A DNA stretch of 11,425 bases, taken from positions 1-11,425 of the forward strand of contig JANWXA010000043.1 of the NCBI GenBank assembly GCA_025055465.1, read 5' to 3'. This document shows positions 1 to 6,674 of the stretch, one piece after another. The stretch comes from Candidatus Kapaibacterium sp. Lineage in GTDB: Bacteria > Bacteroidota > Ignavibacteria > Kapaibacteriales > HRBIN21. The notes beneath the pieces are model-generated. The model ran no database searches and was not told the DNA's origin. It worked only from the letters and a program-made list of their open reading frames with translations. Position numbers and translations under genes: made by a program. Within the stretch, counting starts at the first letter, position 1. The number at the start of each line of letters is the position of its first letter.

Positions 1-1737
1 GCGGGCAATGGATCGGTCGGGGGGAACCTGTCGGTGACGGGCAATGGGACGGTGGCGGGGAACCTAAGCGTCAACGGGAACACAACGCTGGGGGCTGCAG
101 GGACAAACACAGTGACCATCACGGCAGGGACGGTGACGGCGGCGAACCTGCCGACGGGGACTGGAGATGACTTTGTGATCCGCGTTGGCGGGACCCTCCA
201 GATCCGGACGGTCAGCAACATTGTGACGGGAAGCGGGACGACGAACCGGCTGGTGCGGTGGACGGGGACGAATACGGTCGGCAATGGGAGTTTGGATGAC
301 GATGGGTCGGGGACGCTGAGTCGTTCGGGGAACATCGCCATCAACCCTGGGGCAGGGAACACGTTGTCCACGAACGGACACTTGTCGGTGACGGGCAATG
401 GATCGGTCGGGGGGAATGTGACGGCTGGCGGGGACGTGACGGTGGGGGATGAGCTGTATTTGCAGAATAACGCCTTCATTGTTAGTAATGGGGCTGGAAC
501 CGCTGGGCAGGTTTTGACTTCTCAGGGTCCGGGCAGTCCTCCTCAGTGGGCTACCTTGGCTGGCGACAACTGGGGGATGCAGGTTGCTCAAGTGCAGGCG
601 CCAATCACAGGGGATGGGACTGGCGTGAACCCGCTGGGTTTGGACTTTGATCCGACAACCCTGTACCTGAACTCCTCCAATCAGCTGGCAGTGGACAACA
701 CGTCGGCGCTCTGGAATGCGGACAAGCTCTGTGGGACACCCCTGGATTGCCCAACTATCTCCGGATTGGGCATGGGCGATGCCGGGAAGAGCTTGACGTG
801 GGACGGTACCAAGTGGATTGCGGCCGCTGGTGGGTCTACGGGCGACTGGGCAATTGGGGGGAACGCATTAGCTGCAAATGGTTCACTGGGTGCAACGACC
901 AACCATGCAGTGGTCTTCATTGCCAACAACGTGGAGGGAATGCGCCTGGTGCCTGGAACAGGCGCGAACCCACCGCGGTTGGATTTCCAGGGTGGGGGAG
1001 GCGCGTTTCGGATTGACCTCCCGAACAACACCAACAACGCGATTGGGCGTGGACGAGCGAATGGATGGTCTACGTATTCCTCAATCCGTTGGAAGGATGA
1101 GATCCGCCCGATTGAGAATGCCTTGGAGAAGGTCCTGCGGTTGCGCGGCGTTGCCTTCCGCTGGAAGCCGGAGTATGGCGGGACAGAGGATATCGGCTTC
1201 ATCATGGAGGAGGTTGCCCCGGTGGTGCCGCAGGTGGTGGACCGGCACTGGGAGACGGGTGAGATGCTTGGGCTTGAGTACTCCCACCTGACGGCTCTGC
1301 TGACGGAGGCGCTCAAGCAGCACGTGCAGGAGCAGCAGCAGGTGAATGCCCGCCTGCAGCAGGAGAATGAGGACCTACGCCGCCGTGTGGAGCGCCTGGA
1401 GAGCCTCGTAGAGCAGCTCCTGCGGGAGCGTGGGAGCCGCGGCGGGGAGACAGGCGGTGGGGTGCAGATCCACGATGCGTGGTTAGGGCAGAACATCCCG
1501 AACCCGTTCGAGGGCACCACAACCATCCCGTACTACATTCCTGCCGGCGTTGGGCAGGCTGAACTGGTGGTGCGGGATCGGACGGGCCGGGAGCTGCGGC
1601 GGATGGAGCTGCCGGAGCGTGGGGCGCACGGGCAAGTGACGCTGGAGATGCGGCTGTTGGGGGCTGGGGTGTACGAGTACAGCCTGGTGCTGGACGGCCG
1701 CACGGTGGCAACGAAGCAGATGACCTTGGTGCGATAA
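1..1737 (+). CDS. T9SS-exported tail-fibre-like protein with S74 chaperone domain (5' partial)
   Basis: The reading frame is open from base 1 to the TAA at 1735-1737, so the true start lies left of the window; the GTG at 34 is only an internal Val. The visible 578 residues are likely a surface fibre or adhesin. Bases 1-430 encode a Gly/Thr/Asn-rich repeat region with GN-L-SV-x-GN units. Bases 700-830 carry a WNA-x-x-L-C plus L-x-W-D-G-T-x-W module holding the only two cysteines (CX5C, bases 730-750). A peptidase S74 intramolecular chaperone domain (about 1070-1320) has a Ser-Lys dyad in SSIRWK (Ser 1078-1080, Lys 1093-1095). A heptad coiled coil follows (about 1318-1440). The type A T9SS sorting domain (1468-1734) contains PNPF and ends TKQMTLVR. 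S74 domains trimerise phage fibres and then self-cleave; the sorting domain directs export across the outer membrane. The ligand is unknown. Family calls are firm; the adhesin role is inferred. Confidence 0.88.
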   Translation, partial: AGNGSVGGNLSVTGNGTVAGNLSVNGNTTLGAAGTNTVTITAGTVTAANLPTGTGDDFVIRVGGTLQIRTVSNIVTGSGTTNRLVRWTGTNTVGNGSLDDDGSGTLSRSGNIAINPGAGNTLSTNGHLSVTGNGSVGGNVTAGGDVTVGDELYLQNNAFIVSNGAGTAGQVLTSQGPGSPPQWATLAGDNWGMQVAQVQAPITGDGTGVNPLGLDFDPTTLYLNSSNQLAVDNTSALWNADKLCGTPLDCPTISGLGMGDAGKSLTWDGTKWIAAAGGSTGDWAIGGNALAANGSLGATTNHAVVFIANNVEGMRLVPGTGANPPRLDFQGGGGAFRIDLPNNTNNAIGRGRANGWSTYSSIRWKDEIRPIENALEKVLRLRGVAFRWKPEYGGTEDIGFIMEEVAPVVPQVVDRHWETGEMLGLEYSHLTALLTEALKQHVQEQQQVNARLQQENEDLRRRVERLESLVEQLLRERGSRGGETGGGVQIHDAWLGQNIPNPFEGTTTIPYYIPAGVGQAELVVRDRTGRELRRMELPERGAHGQVTLEMRLLGAGVYEYSLVLDGRTVATKQMTLVR

Positions 1738-1754
1738 AGCCTCTTACCCCTCTT

Positions 1755-1780
1755 CCCCCTCCCCCTTCGCGGGGAGGGGG
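1755..1780 (+). terminator. GC-rich perfect hairpin after the first fibre gene
   Basis: A perfect 10-bp stem pairs CCCCCTCCCC (1755-1764) with GGGGAGGGGG (1771-1780) around a 6-nt loop, CTTCGC. It begins 17 nt after the stop codon of the first fibre gene. No T-tract follows; the next bases are TGTGGGGGAATG. It is therefore either a weak or Rho-assisted terminator, or a transcript-stabilising hairpin between the two paralogs. A related C-rich/G-rich hairpin sits after the second paralog. Confidence 0.45.
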
Positions 1781-1827
1781 TGTGGGGGAATGAGTAGAGT
1801 GAGTGTCTCACAACAAGCAGGTGTACA

Positions 1828-4236
1828 ATGCGACACCAGAAGACAGTACGGTACGCAGCGGCGGGAATGCTTCTGAGCGTTGCTGTGGCCGCTGCCCAGA
1901 CGACGGTGACGGGGCCAGGTCCAATGCTGGTGGGGACGACGAATTCCACGAACCTGATTCTGCAGACGAACAACACGAATCAGGTTTGGCTGACACCAGC
2001 AGGGAACCTGGGGATTGGGGTTGCAACTCCAACGGAACGGCTCCACGTAGCTGGGAATGCCCTCATAACGGGGAACGGAACGGTCAACGGAGACCTGAGC
2101 GTCGGGGGCAATACGACACTTGGCGACGCGGCTACGGACATAGTCACGATTACCGCTGCAACGGTGAATGCGGCGAACTTGCTGGCGGGAACCGGGGATG
2201 ACTTTGTGATCCGTGTCGGTGGACAGCTCCGGGTCCGGACGGTCAGCAACATTGTGACCGGAACGGGGACGCCAAACCGATTGGTGCGATGGTTGACGAG
2301 TAGCACGGTCGGCGATGGAAGTTTGGATGACAATGGGACCGGGACGTTGAGCCGTTCGGGCCCCATCGCCATCAACCCTGGGGCGGGGAACACGCTGTCC
2401 ACGAATGGGAACCTATCGGTGAGCGGGACGGGGACATTTGGGAATACGTTGACGGTCAGCAGTGGCGGGGCGGGCATCACAGGGAACCTATCGGTGAGCG
2501 GGACGGGAACATTTGGGAATACGTTGACGGTCAACAGCGGCGGGGCGAGCATCACAGGGAACGTAACGGTGACGGGGAATGGAACCATCACAGGGAACTT
2601 AGGCGTCAACGGGAACACGACATTAGGAGATGCAGCGGCGGATGCAGTAACCATTCACGCTGCAACGGTGGGGGTAGCGAATTTGCCGACAACGACAACG
2701 GGGAATGACTTTGTCGTCCGAGAGGCTGGGCAGCTTCGGGTGCGGTCGCTGCCAGGGATTGTCACGGGTTCGGGTAGCGCGACCCAAGTGGCTTTCTGGA
2801 CGGGGACGAACTCGCTCAGTGGCAGCAACAACCTGTGGTGGGATAACACGAATAACCGGCTGGGGATTGGGACGAACACCCCGACGCAGGCTCTGCATGT
2901 GGTGGGGAATGCCCTGGTGACGGGGCAGTACCAGGGGCCGTTGCAGTTTGGCGTGACGGCCGGGTCTGGGCTGACGGGTGGGACATTCAACAACACAGGG
3001 AGCGCCACCTTTGCGGTCAACGTGGACGGGACGACGCTGTCCATCACAGGTGGTGGACAGGTGAAGGCGAACAACACGACGGCGATTTGGAATGCGAACC
3101 AACTGTGCAGCACGACGGTGAATTGTACAGCGATTTTGGCATTGACCGCCACGGATCGGCGGGTTCTCACGTGGAATGGCACTGCCTGGGTGCCGTGGGG
3201 GATTGTTGATGACGGTACGACAACCACGGTGACCATCAGCCCACCGAACTTTGTCGTGTCGGCAAACAACAATGCGGCGATCTGGAATGCGAATCGGCTG
3301 CAAGGGTATAACGTCAGTTCCAGCGCGCCTTCTGCGGGCAACATCCTGGTGTGGAACAACATCACGAATCAGTGGGAACCCCATCCTGTAACCGTTGCCG
3401 GAGCATGGAGCGTCAATGGGAATCCAGGGACGAATCCGGCTCTCAACTTCCTCGGTACAACGGATGACCAGCCTCTTGTCATCAAGACCGATGGAACGGA
3501 GCGGATGCGGGTGGCGAACTCCACGTACAACGGCTATGTTGGAATCGGGGATACCGATCCCGCCTTCCGTGTAGAGTTACCGAACGTAGGGAATCCGAGC
3601 GGACGTGGACGGGCGAACTCGTGGTTGACATATTCCTCCATGCGCTGGAAGGACGAAATCCGCCCGATTGAGAATGCACTGGACAAGGTACTGCGCCTGC
3701 GGGGCTACAACTTCCGCTGGAAGCCGGAGTACGGCGGGACGGAGGATATCGGCTTCATTGCCGAAGAGGTTGCCGGAGTAGTTCCAGAGGTCGTCTCCTA
3801 CGAGCCTGATGGGCAGGTCGGCGGGATGGACTACAGTCGCCTGGTGGCTCTGCTTGTGGAGGCAATGAAGCAGCAACAGCAGGAAATTGCCCAGTTACGT
3901 GGGCTTGTTGAGCAGCTTTTGCGGGAGCGTGGGAGCCGTGGTGGGGAGACGGGTAGCGGCGCCCAGATCCACGATGCGTGGTTAGGCCAGAACATTCCGA
4001 ACCCGTTCGAGGGTACCACGACCATTCCGTACTACATTCCTGCTGGCGTAGGGCAGGCCGAACTGGTGGTGCGGGACCGGACAGGCCGGGAGCTGCGGCG
4101 GGTAGAGCTTGCGGAGCGGGGAGCGCACGGGCAGGTGACGCTGGAGATGCGGCTGTTGGGTTCTGGGGTGTACGAGTACAGTCTAATGCTGGACGGCCGC
4201 GTGGTGGCAACGAAGCAGATGACCTTAGTGCGATAG
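1828..4236 (+). CDS. Secreted tail-fibre-like protein, S74 chaperone plus T9SS sorting domain
   Basis: Complete 802-residue paralog of the upstream gene. Residues 1-23 form a Sec signal peptide: basic MRHQK, then a hydrophobic stretch, with likely cleavage AAA|Q. Residues 60-75 (NLGIGVATPTERLHVAG), 343-360 and 570-584 carry the GIG-x-x-x-P-x-x-x-L-x-V motif of Bacteroidota fibre proteins. Residues 80-315 are Gly/Thr/Asn-rich repeats, including two near-identical 25-residue units (194-243). Residues 419-460 and 484-520 repeat a WNAN-x-L module; the first copy has the only two mature cysteines, C427 and C433. The S74 domain spans about 600-680 with dyad S603 and K608. A coiled coil covers about 676-701, and the T9SS type A domain 714-802. 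ATG 1828 is chosen because it alone begins the signal peptide; the ribosome site (AGGTG, 1819-1823) is weak. Likely an exported trimeric fibre or adhesin; the ligand is unknown. Confidence 0.92.
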   Translation: MRHQKTVRYAAAGMLLSVAVAAAQTTVTGPGPMLVGTTNSTNLILQTNNTNQVWLTPAGNLGIGVATPTERLHVAGNALITGNGTVNGDLSVGGNTTLGDAATDIVTITAATVNAANLLAGTGDDFVIRVGGQLRVRTVSNIVTGTGTPNRLVRWLTSSTVGDGSLDDNGTGTLSRSGPIAINPGAGNTLSTNGNLSVSGTGTFGNTLTVSSGGAGITGNLSVSGTGTFGNTLTVNSGGASITGNVTVTGNGTITGNLGVNGNTTLGDAAADAVTIHAATVGVANLPTTTTGNDFVVREAGQLRVRSLPGIVTGSGSATQVAFWTGTNSLSGSNNLWWDNTNNRLGIGTNTPTQALHVVGNALVTGQYQGPLQFGVTAGSGLTGGTFNNTGSATFAVNVDGTTLSITGGGQVKANNTTAIWNANQLCSTTVNCTAILALTATDRRVLTWNGTAWVPWGIVDDGTTTTVTISPPNFVVSANNNAAIWNANRLQGYNVSSSAPSAGNILVWNNITNQWEPHPVTVAGAWSVNGNPGTNPALNFLGTTDDQPLVIKTDGTERMRVANSTYNGYVGIGDTDPAFRVELPNVGNPSGRGRANSWLTYSSMRWKDEIRPIENALDKVLRLRGYNFRWKPEYGGTEDIGFIAEEVAGVVPEVVSYEPDGQVGGMDYSRLVALLVEAMKQQQQEIAQLRGLVEQLLRERGSRGGETGSGAQIHDAWLGQNIPNPFEGTTTIPYYIPAGVGQAELVVRDRTGRELRRVELAERGAHGQVTLEMRLLGSGVYEYSLMLDGRVVATKQMTLVR
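2407..2556 (+). repeat. Two tandem 75-nt repeat units inside the second fibre gene
   Basis: The unit at 2407-2481 is repeated in frame at 2482-2556 with four mismatches in 75 nt by direct comparison. Each copy encodes 25 residues starting GNLSVSGTGTFGNTLTV. A degenerate third copy begins at 2557 (GNVTVTGNGTITGN). The unit length is a whole number of codons, so gain or loss would change fibre length without breaking the frame. The close match suggests a recent duplication. Confidence 0.9.
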
Positions 4237-4260
4237 GCTGTATCCCCCTCATTTCCCCTT

Positions 4261-4294
4261 TCCCCTCCCCTTTTTCGGGGAGGGGATTTTTTTT
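4261..4294 (+). terminator. Rho-independent terminator after the second fibre gene
   Basis: A 9-bp perfect stem pairs CCCCTCCCC (4262-4270) with GGGGAGGGG (4277-4285), extendable by one T-A pair (4261/4286). The loop is TTTTTC, and eight consecutive T residues (4287-4294) follow, then GTTTT. This is a classic intrinsic terminator 25 nt after the fibre stop codon. It should separate the fibre transcript from the receptor cluster downstream. Confidence 0.9.
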
Positions 4295-4385
4295 GTTTTG
4301 GCCTGACGAGGAGCCGGTAGGATCTGGTCTTCACCTGTTTCGGATTCCCCTGCTGCGAGGGAAGGTCTGTGGTGAACGGCGACAC

Positions 4386-4395
4386 CATAATTTCG
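4386..4395 (+). promoter_or_regulatory. Possible -10/-7 element for the TonB receptor gene
   Basis: Bases 4386-4391 read CATAAT, five of six matches to a sigma-70 -10 box. The overlapping TAATTTCG (4388-4395) differs by one base from the Bacteroidota -7 consensus TAnnTTTG. No convincing -35 or -33 TTG element lies at the right distance upstream. The site falls between the terminator and the receptor start, where a promoter is expected. Tentative. Confidence 0.22.
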
Positions 4396-4403
4396 CAGAG
4401 CTT

Positions 4404-4433
4404 ACTTGGACCAAGTCTAACTTCTGTTGAAGT
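4404..4433 (+). promoter_or_regulatory. Two adjacent palindromes upstream of the TonB receptor (operator candidate)
   Basis: ACTTGGACCAAGT (4404-4416) is a perfect 6-bp dyad around one base. ACTTCTGTTGAAGT (4420-4433) is a perfect 5-bp dyad around four bases. Both share the ACTT...AAGT outer arms. Their centres are about 16-17 nt apart, and the second ends 8 nt before the receptor ATG. They could be paired repressor sites or small 5'-UTR hairpins that mask the ribosome site. They do not resemble a Fur box. The regulatory role is inferred only from symmetry and position. Confidence 0.3.
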
Positions 4434-4441
4434 AGGCTCAG

Positions 4442-6607
4442 ATGCGCGTGCTCCTAGCTGCTGTAGGGTATGGGGTGTTCGTACTGGTGGGAGCTGCACA
4501 GCAGGGGGAGCGGAGGATTGATACAGTTCGAGTCTATCGGCTTCCGGGAGTTCAGGTCCTGGGCGAGGAGAGTCGTACGGGGACTGCGGGGAGTTTCGTA
4601 TGGATCACGCCCCAGCGGTATGAGGAGCTGCACGCCGTCAGCCTGGAGGAGATCCTCCGGACAGTACCAGGGGTGCATGTGCAGGCGGAGGACGGGATGG
4701 GTCTACGAGTCAATATTGGGATTCGAGGGCTGCCCCCCACACGGAGTGGGAAGGTGTTAGTGCTGGAGGATGGCATTCCCATCGCACCGGCACCGTACGG
4801 CTATTCAGGCCTCTACTACCATCCGCCGATGGAGCGCTTCCGTGGGGTGGAGGTCGTCAAAGGTGGAGCCCAAGTGCTCTACGGTCCGCATACGGTTGGG
4901 GGGGTTATCAACTACGTCACGCCAGTGCTGGCTCAGGGACGGCAGTTGCACGTCCGAGCGGTCGGAGGGACGCGGCGGTACGGAAGTTTCTATGCTCTGT
5001 ACGGGCAGCAGACGGAGCAGGGGGACGGCTTCCTGCTGGATGGGCTCTATAAGCAGGGGCAGCTCAACCGGGAGAACACCGGCACCCGCGTAGGGGATGT
5101 GGCGTTGAAAGCCTGGTTGCGTCCGGCGGAGGGGCAGCGGCTGCTGCTGAAGGTCAATCTGTACGACGAGGTCTCACAGGCAACGTATGCCGGATTGACG
5201 CTTGCCCAGTTTCAGGAAAACCCCTTCCAGAACCCCTTCGTTCACGACACCTTCTTTGTGGAGCGCTACTCGGGGCAGGTGCGATGGGAGCTGGAGTTGC
5301 CGCAGGGGAGCTTTTCGGTAACTGGCTATGGGGCCTACCTCCAGCGGGATTGGTGGCGTCAGGGGAGTCTGGTCCGGCAGCGGACGCCGGATGGACGTGA
5401 CACGCTGGTTTCTGCAGACAACAGCGCCGATCCGGGCAACGACGAGGGAGTGCGAGCGATTCCGGACCCCAATCGGGCCGACGGACGCCTGCGACAATAC
5501 TGGTTTGCTGGCGCTGAGGGGCAGTGGCTGCATACCTTCCAGACTGGTTCGCTGGAGCATCGGCTGCGGGCAGGACTGCGCCTCCACGGGGAGCGGCAGC
5601 ACCGTTATCAGATCCGAGCTCGGTCAGCGATAGGACGTACGGGCACAATCGTGGAAGACAACTGGCGCTGGGGACTTGCCGGTGGGGCATTTGTGCAGGG
5701 GCAGACGCTGTGGCGTCAGTGGAGTGCGACCACTGGGCTGCGGGCGGAGCGAATCCAATACCGCCGGCTCAATGCGTTGGCGAACAATGGTGTGGGCGTT
5801 GCCGGCGAGACGCAGCTCTGGGCGGTGATTCCGGCATTTGGGCTGACTTATACGCCAGCGACGGCGTGGACATTCTTCTTCGGCGTCCATGCCGGCTTTG
5901 CGCCGCCGCGTGTGGAGGATGTGATTGACAACGACGGCGGGGTGACCGAGCTGGAACCTGAACGGAGCTGGAATTGGGAGCTCGGGATACGTGCTCGGCC
6001 TCTACCAGGGCTGACGGCGGAGCTGACGACCTTCCGATTGGACTTCCGCAATCAGATCATCCCTGCGACGCTGGCCGGCGGCGTGACCTCGGTATTGACG
6101 AACGCTGGACAAACCCTGCACCAGGGGATAGAGCTGATGGTGGACGCCGATGCAGAATCGTTGCTGGGACTGGGCGGCGTTCGCTGCATTGGGAGCGCCA
6201 CCTGGCTGCCGATAGCCCGATACGAAGGAGAGCGTTACAGTGTCCTCTCGCCCTCGGTGCGGATCACTGGGAATCGGCTCCCGTATGCTCCAGAGTACCA
6301 GCTCTCGCTCACTCTGCAGTGGAAGCCATGGCAGTGGCTCCTGCTTCAGGTGGTGACGACCTCCGTCGGGGAACAGTTCGCCGATGACCTCAACACTGTG
6401 GAGCCGACCCCGAACGGACGGCAGGGCCGGCTGGCGCCGTATACGGTTGTGGACGGGACGGTAGAGTGGCGTCTGCGGGAGTGGAAACTCAACATCGTGC
6501 TGACGGCGAAAAATCTCTTCAACCGCCTCTACATTACTGACCGCAGCCGGGGCATCCTGCCGGGGATGCCGAGTACGGTGCAGCTCGGGGTGGAGTGGGA
6601 GCTGTGA
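4442..6607 (+). CDS. FecA-like TonB-dependent outer-membrane receptor
   Basis: This 721-residue protein is a TonB-dependent receptor that imports a metal chelate or similar ligand across the outer membrane using energy from TonB-ExbBD. Residues 1-19 are a signal peptide. IDTVRV (26-31) looks like a TonB box. The plug (about 52-165) includes the family motifs NIGIRGLPP, LVLEDGIPI, GVEVVKGGAQVLYGP and GGVINYVT. The rest is a beta-barrel ending in ILPGMPSTVQLGVEWEL. The plug and the barrel motif NTVEPTPNGRQGRLAPY resemble the ferric citrate receptor FecA rather than SusC or BtuB. The N-terminal signalling (STN) and carboxypeptidase-regulatory domains are absent, so sigma/anti-sigma signalling through this protein is not expected. 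The substrate cannot be assigned: iron chelate or heme is plausible given the HmuY-like gene downstream. The ATG at 4442 is the only start giving a signal peptide; its ribosome site is weak. Confidence 0.92.
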   Translation: MRVLLAAVGYGVFVLVGAAQQGERRIDTVRVYRLPGVQVLGEESRTGTAGSFVWITPQRYEELHAVSLEEILRTVPGVHVQAEDGMGLRVNIGIRGLPPTRSGKVLVLEDGIPIAPAPYGYSGLYYHPPMERFRGVEVVKGGAQVLYGPHTVGGVINYVTPVLAQGRQLHVRAVGGTRRYGSFYALYGQQTEQGDGFLLDGLYKQGQLNRENTGTRVGDVALKAWLRPAEGQRLLLKVNLYDEVSQATYAGLTLAQFQENPFQNPFVHDTFFVERYSGQVRWELELPQGSFSVTGYGAYLQRDWWRQGSLVRQRTPDGRDTLVSADNSADPGNDEGVRAIPDPNRADGRLRQYWFAGAEGQWLHTFQTGSLEHRLRAGLRLHGERQHRYQIRARSAIGRTGTIVEDNWRWGLAGGAFVQGQTLWRQWSATTGLRAERIQYRRLNALANNGVGVAGETQLWAVIPAFGLTYTPATAWTFFFGVHAGFAPPRVEDVIDNDGGVTELEPERSWNWELGIRARPLPGLTAELTTFRLDFRNQIIPATLAGGVTSVLTNAGQTLHQGIELMVDADAESLLGLGGVRCIGSATWLPIARYEGERYSVLSPSVRITGNRLPYAPEYQLSLTLQWKPWQWLLLQVVTTSVGEQFADDLNTVEPTPNGRQGRLAPYTVVDGTVEWRLREWKLNIVLTAKNLFNRLYITDRSRGILPGMPSTVQLGVEWEL

Positions 6608-6674
6608 TGGTGCCGCACTAAGGGGGCAGCTTCCGGCGGCGCTGTCTGAGGGATGGGCCAGCACGGCAGAAAGG

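Noticed and set aside
681..1526. 281-codon minus-strand frame across the first fibre gene
   Set aside because: Antisense to an S74/T9SS protein; the Arg/Ser/Pro-rich translation is typical of shadow frames. The same applies to the minus frames at 64-591 and 2623-3384.
1..2800. Possible CRISPR or minisatellite array
   Set aside because: The repeats are in frame, divisible by three and encode beta-repeat protein. There are no unique spacers of constant length between identical repeats.
1..4236. Prophage tail-fibre locus
   Set aside because: S74 domains are phage-like, but the proteins have Sec signal and T9SS sorting domains, and no phage structural, integrase or lysis gene is nearby.
4300..4400. 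Cobalamin riboswitch before the TonB receptor
   Set aside because: A GGGGAA...GGTGAA-like stretch is visible only on the minus strand, facing away from the receptor, and the remaining conserved riboswitch elements are missing.
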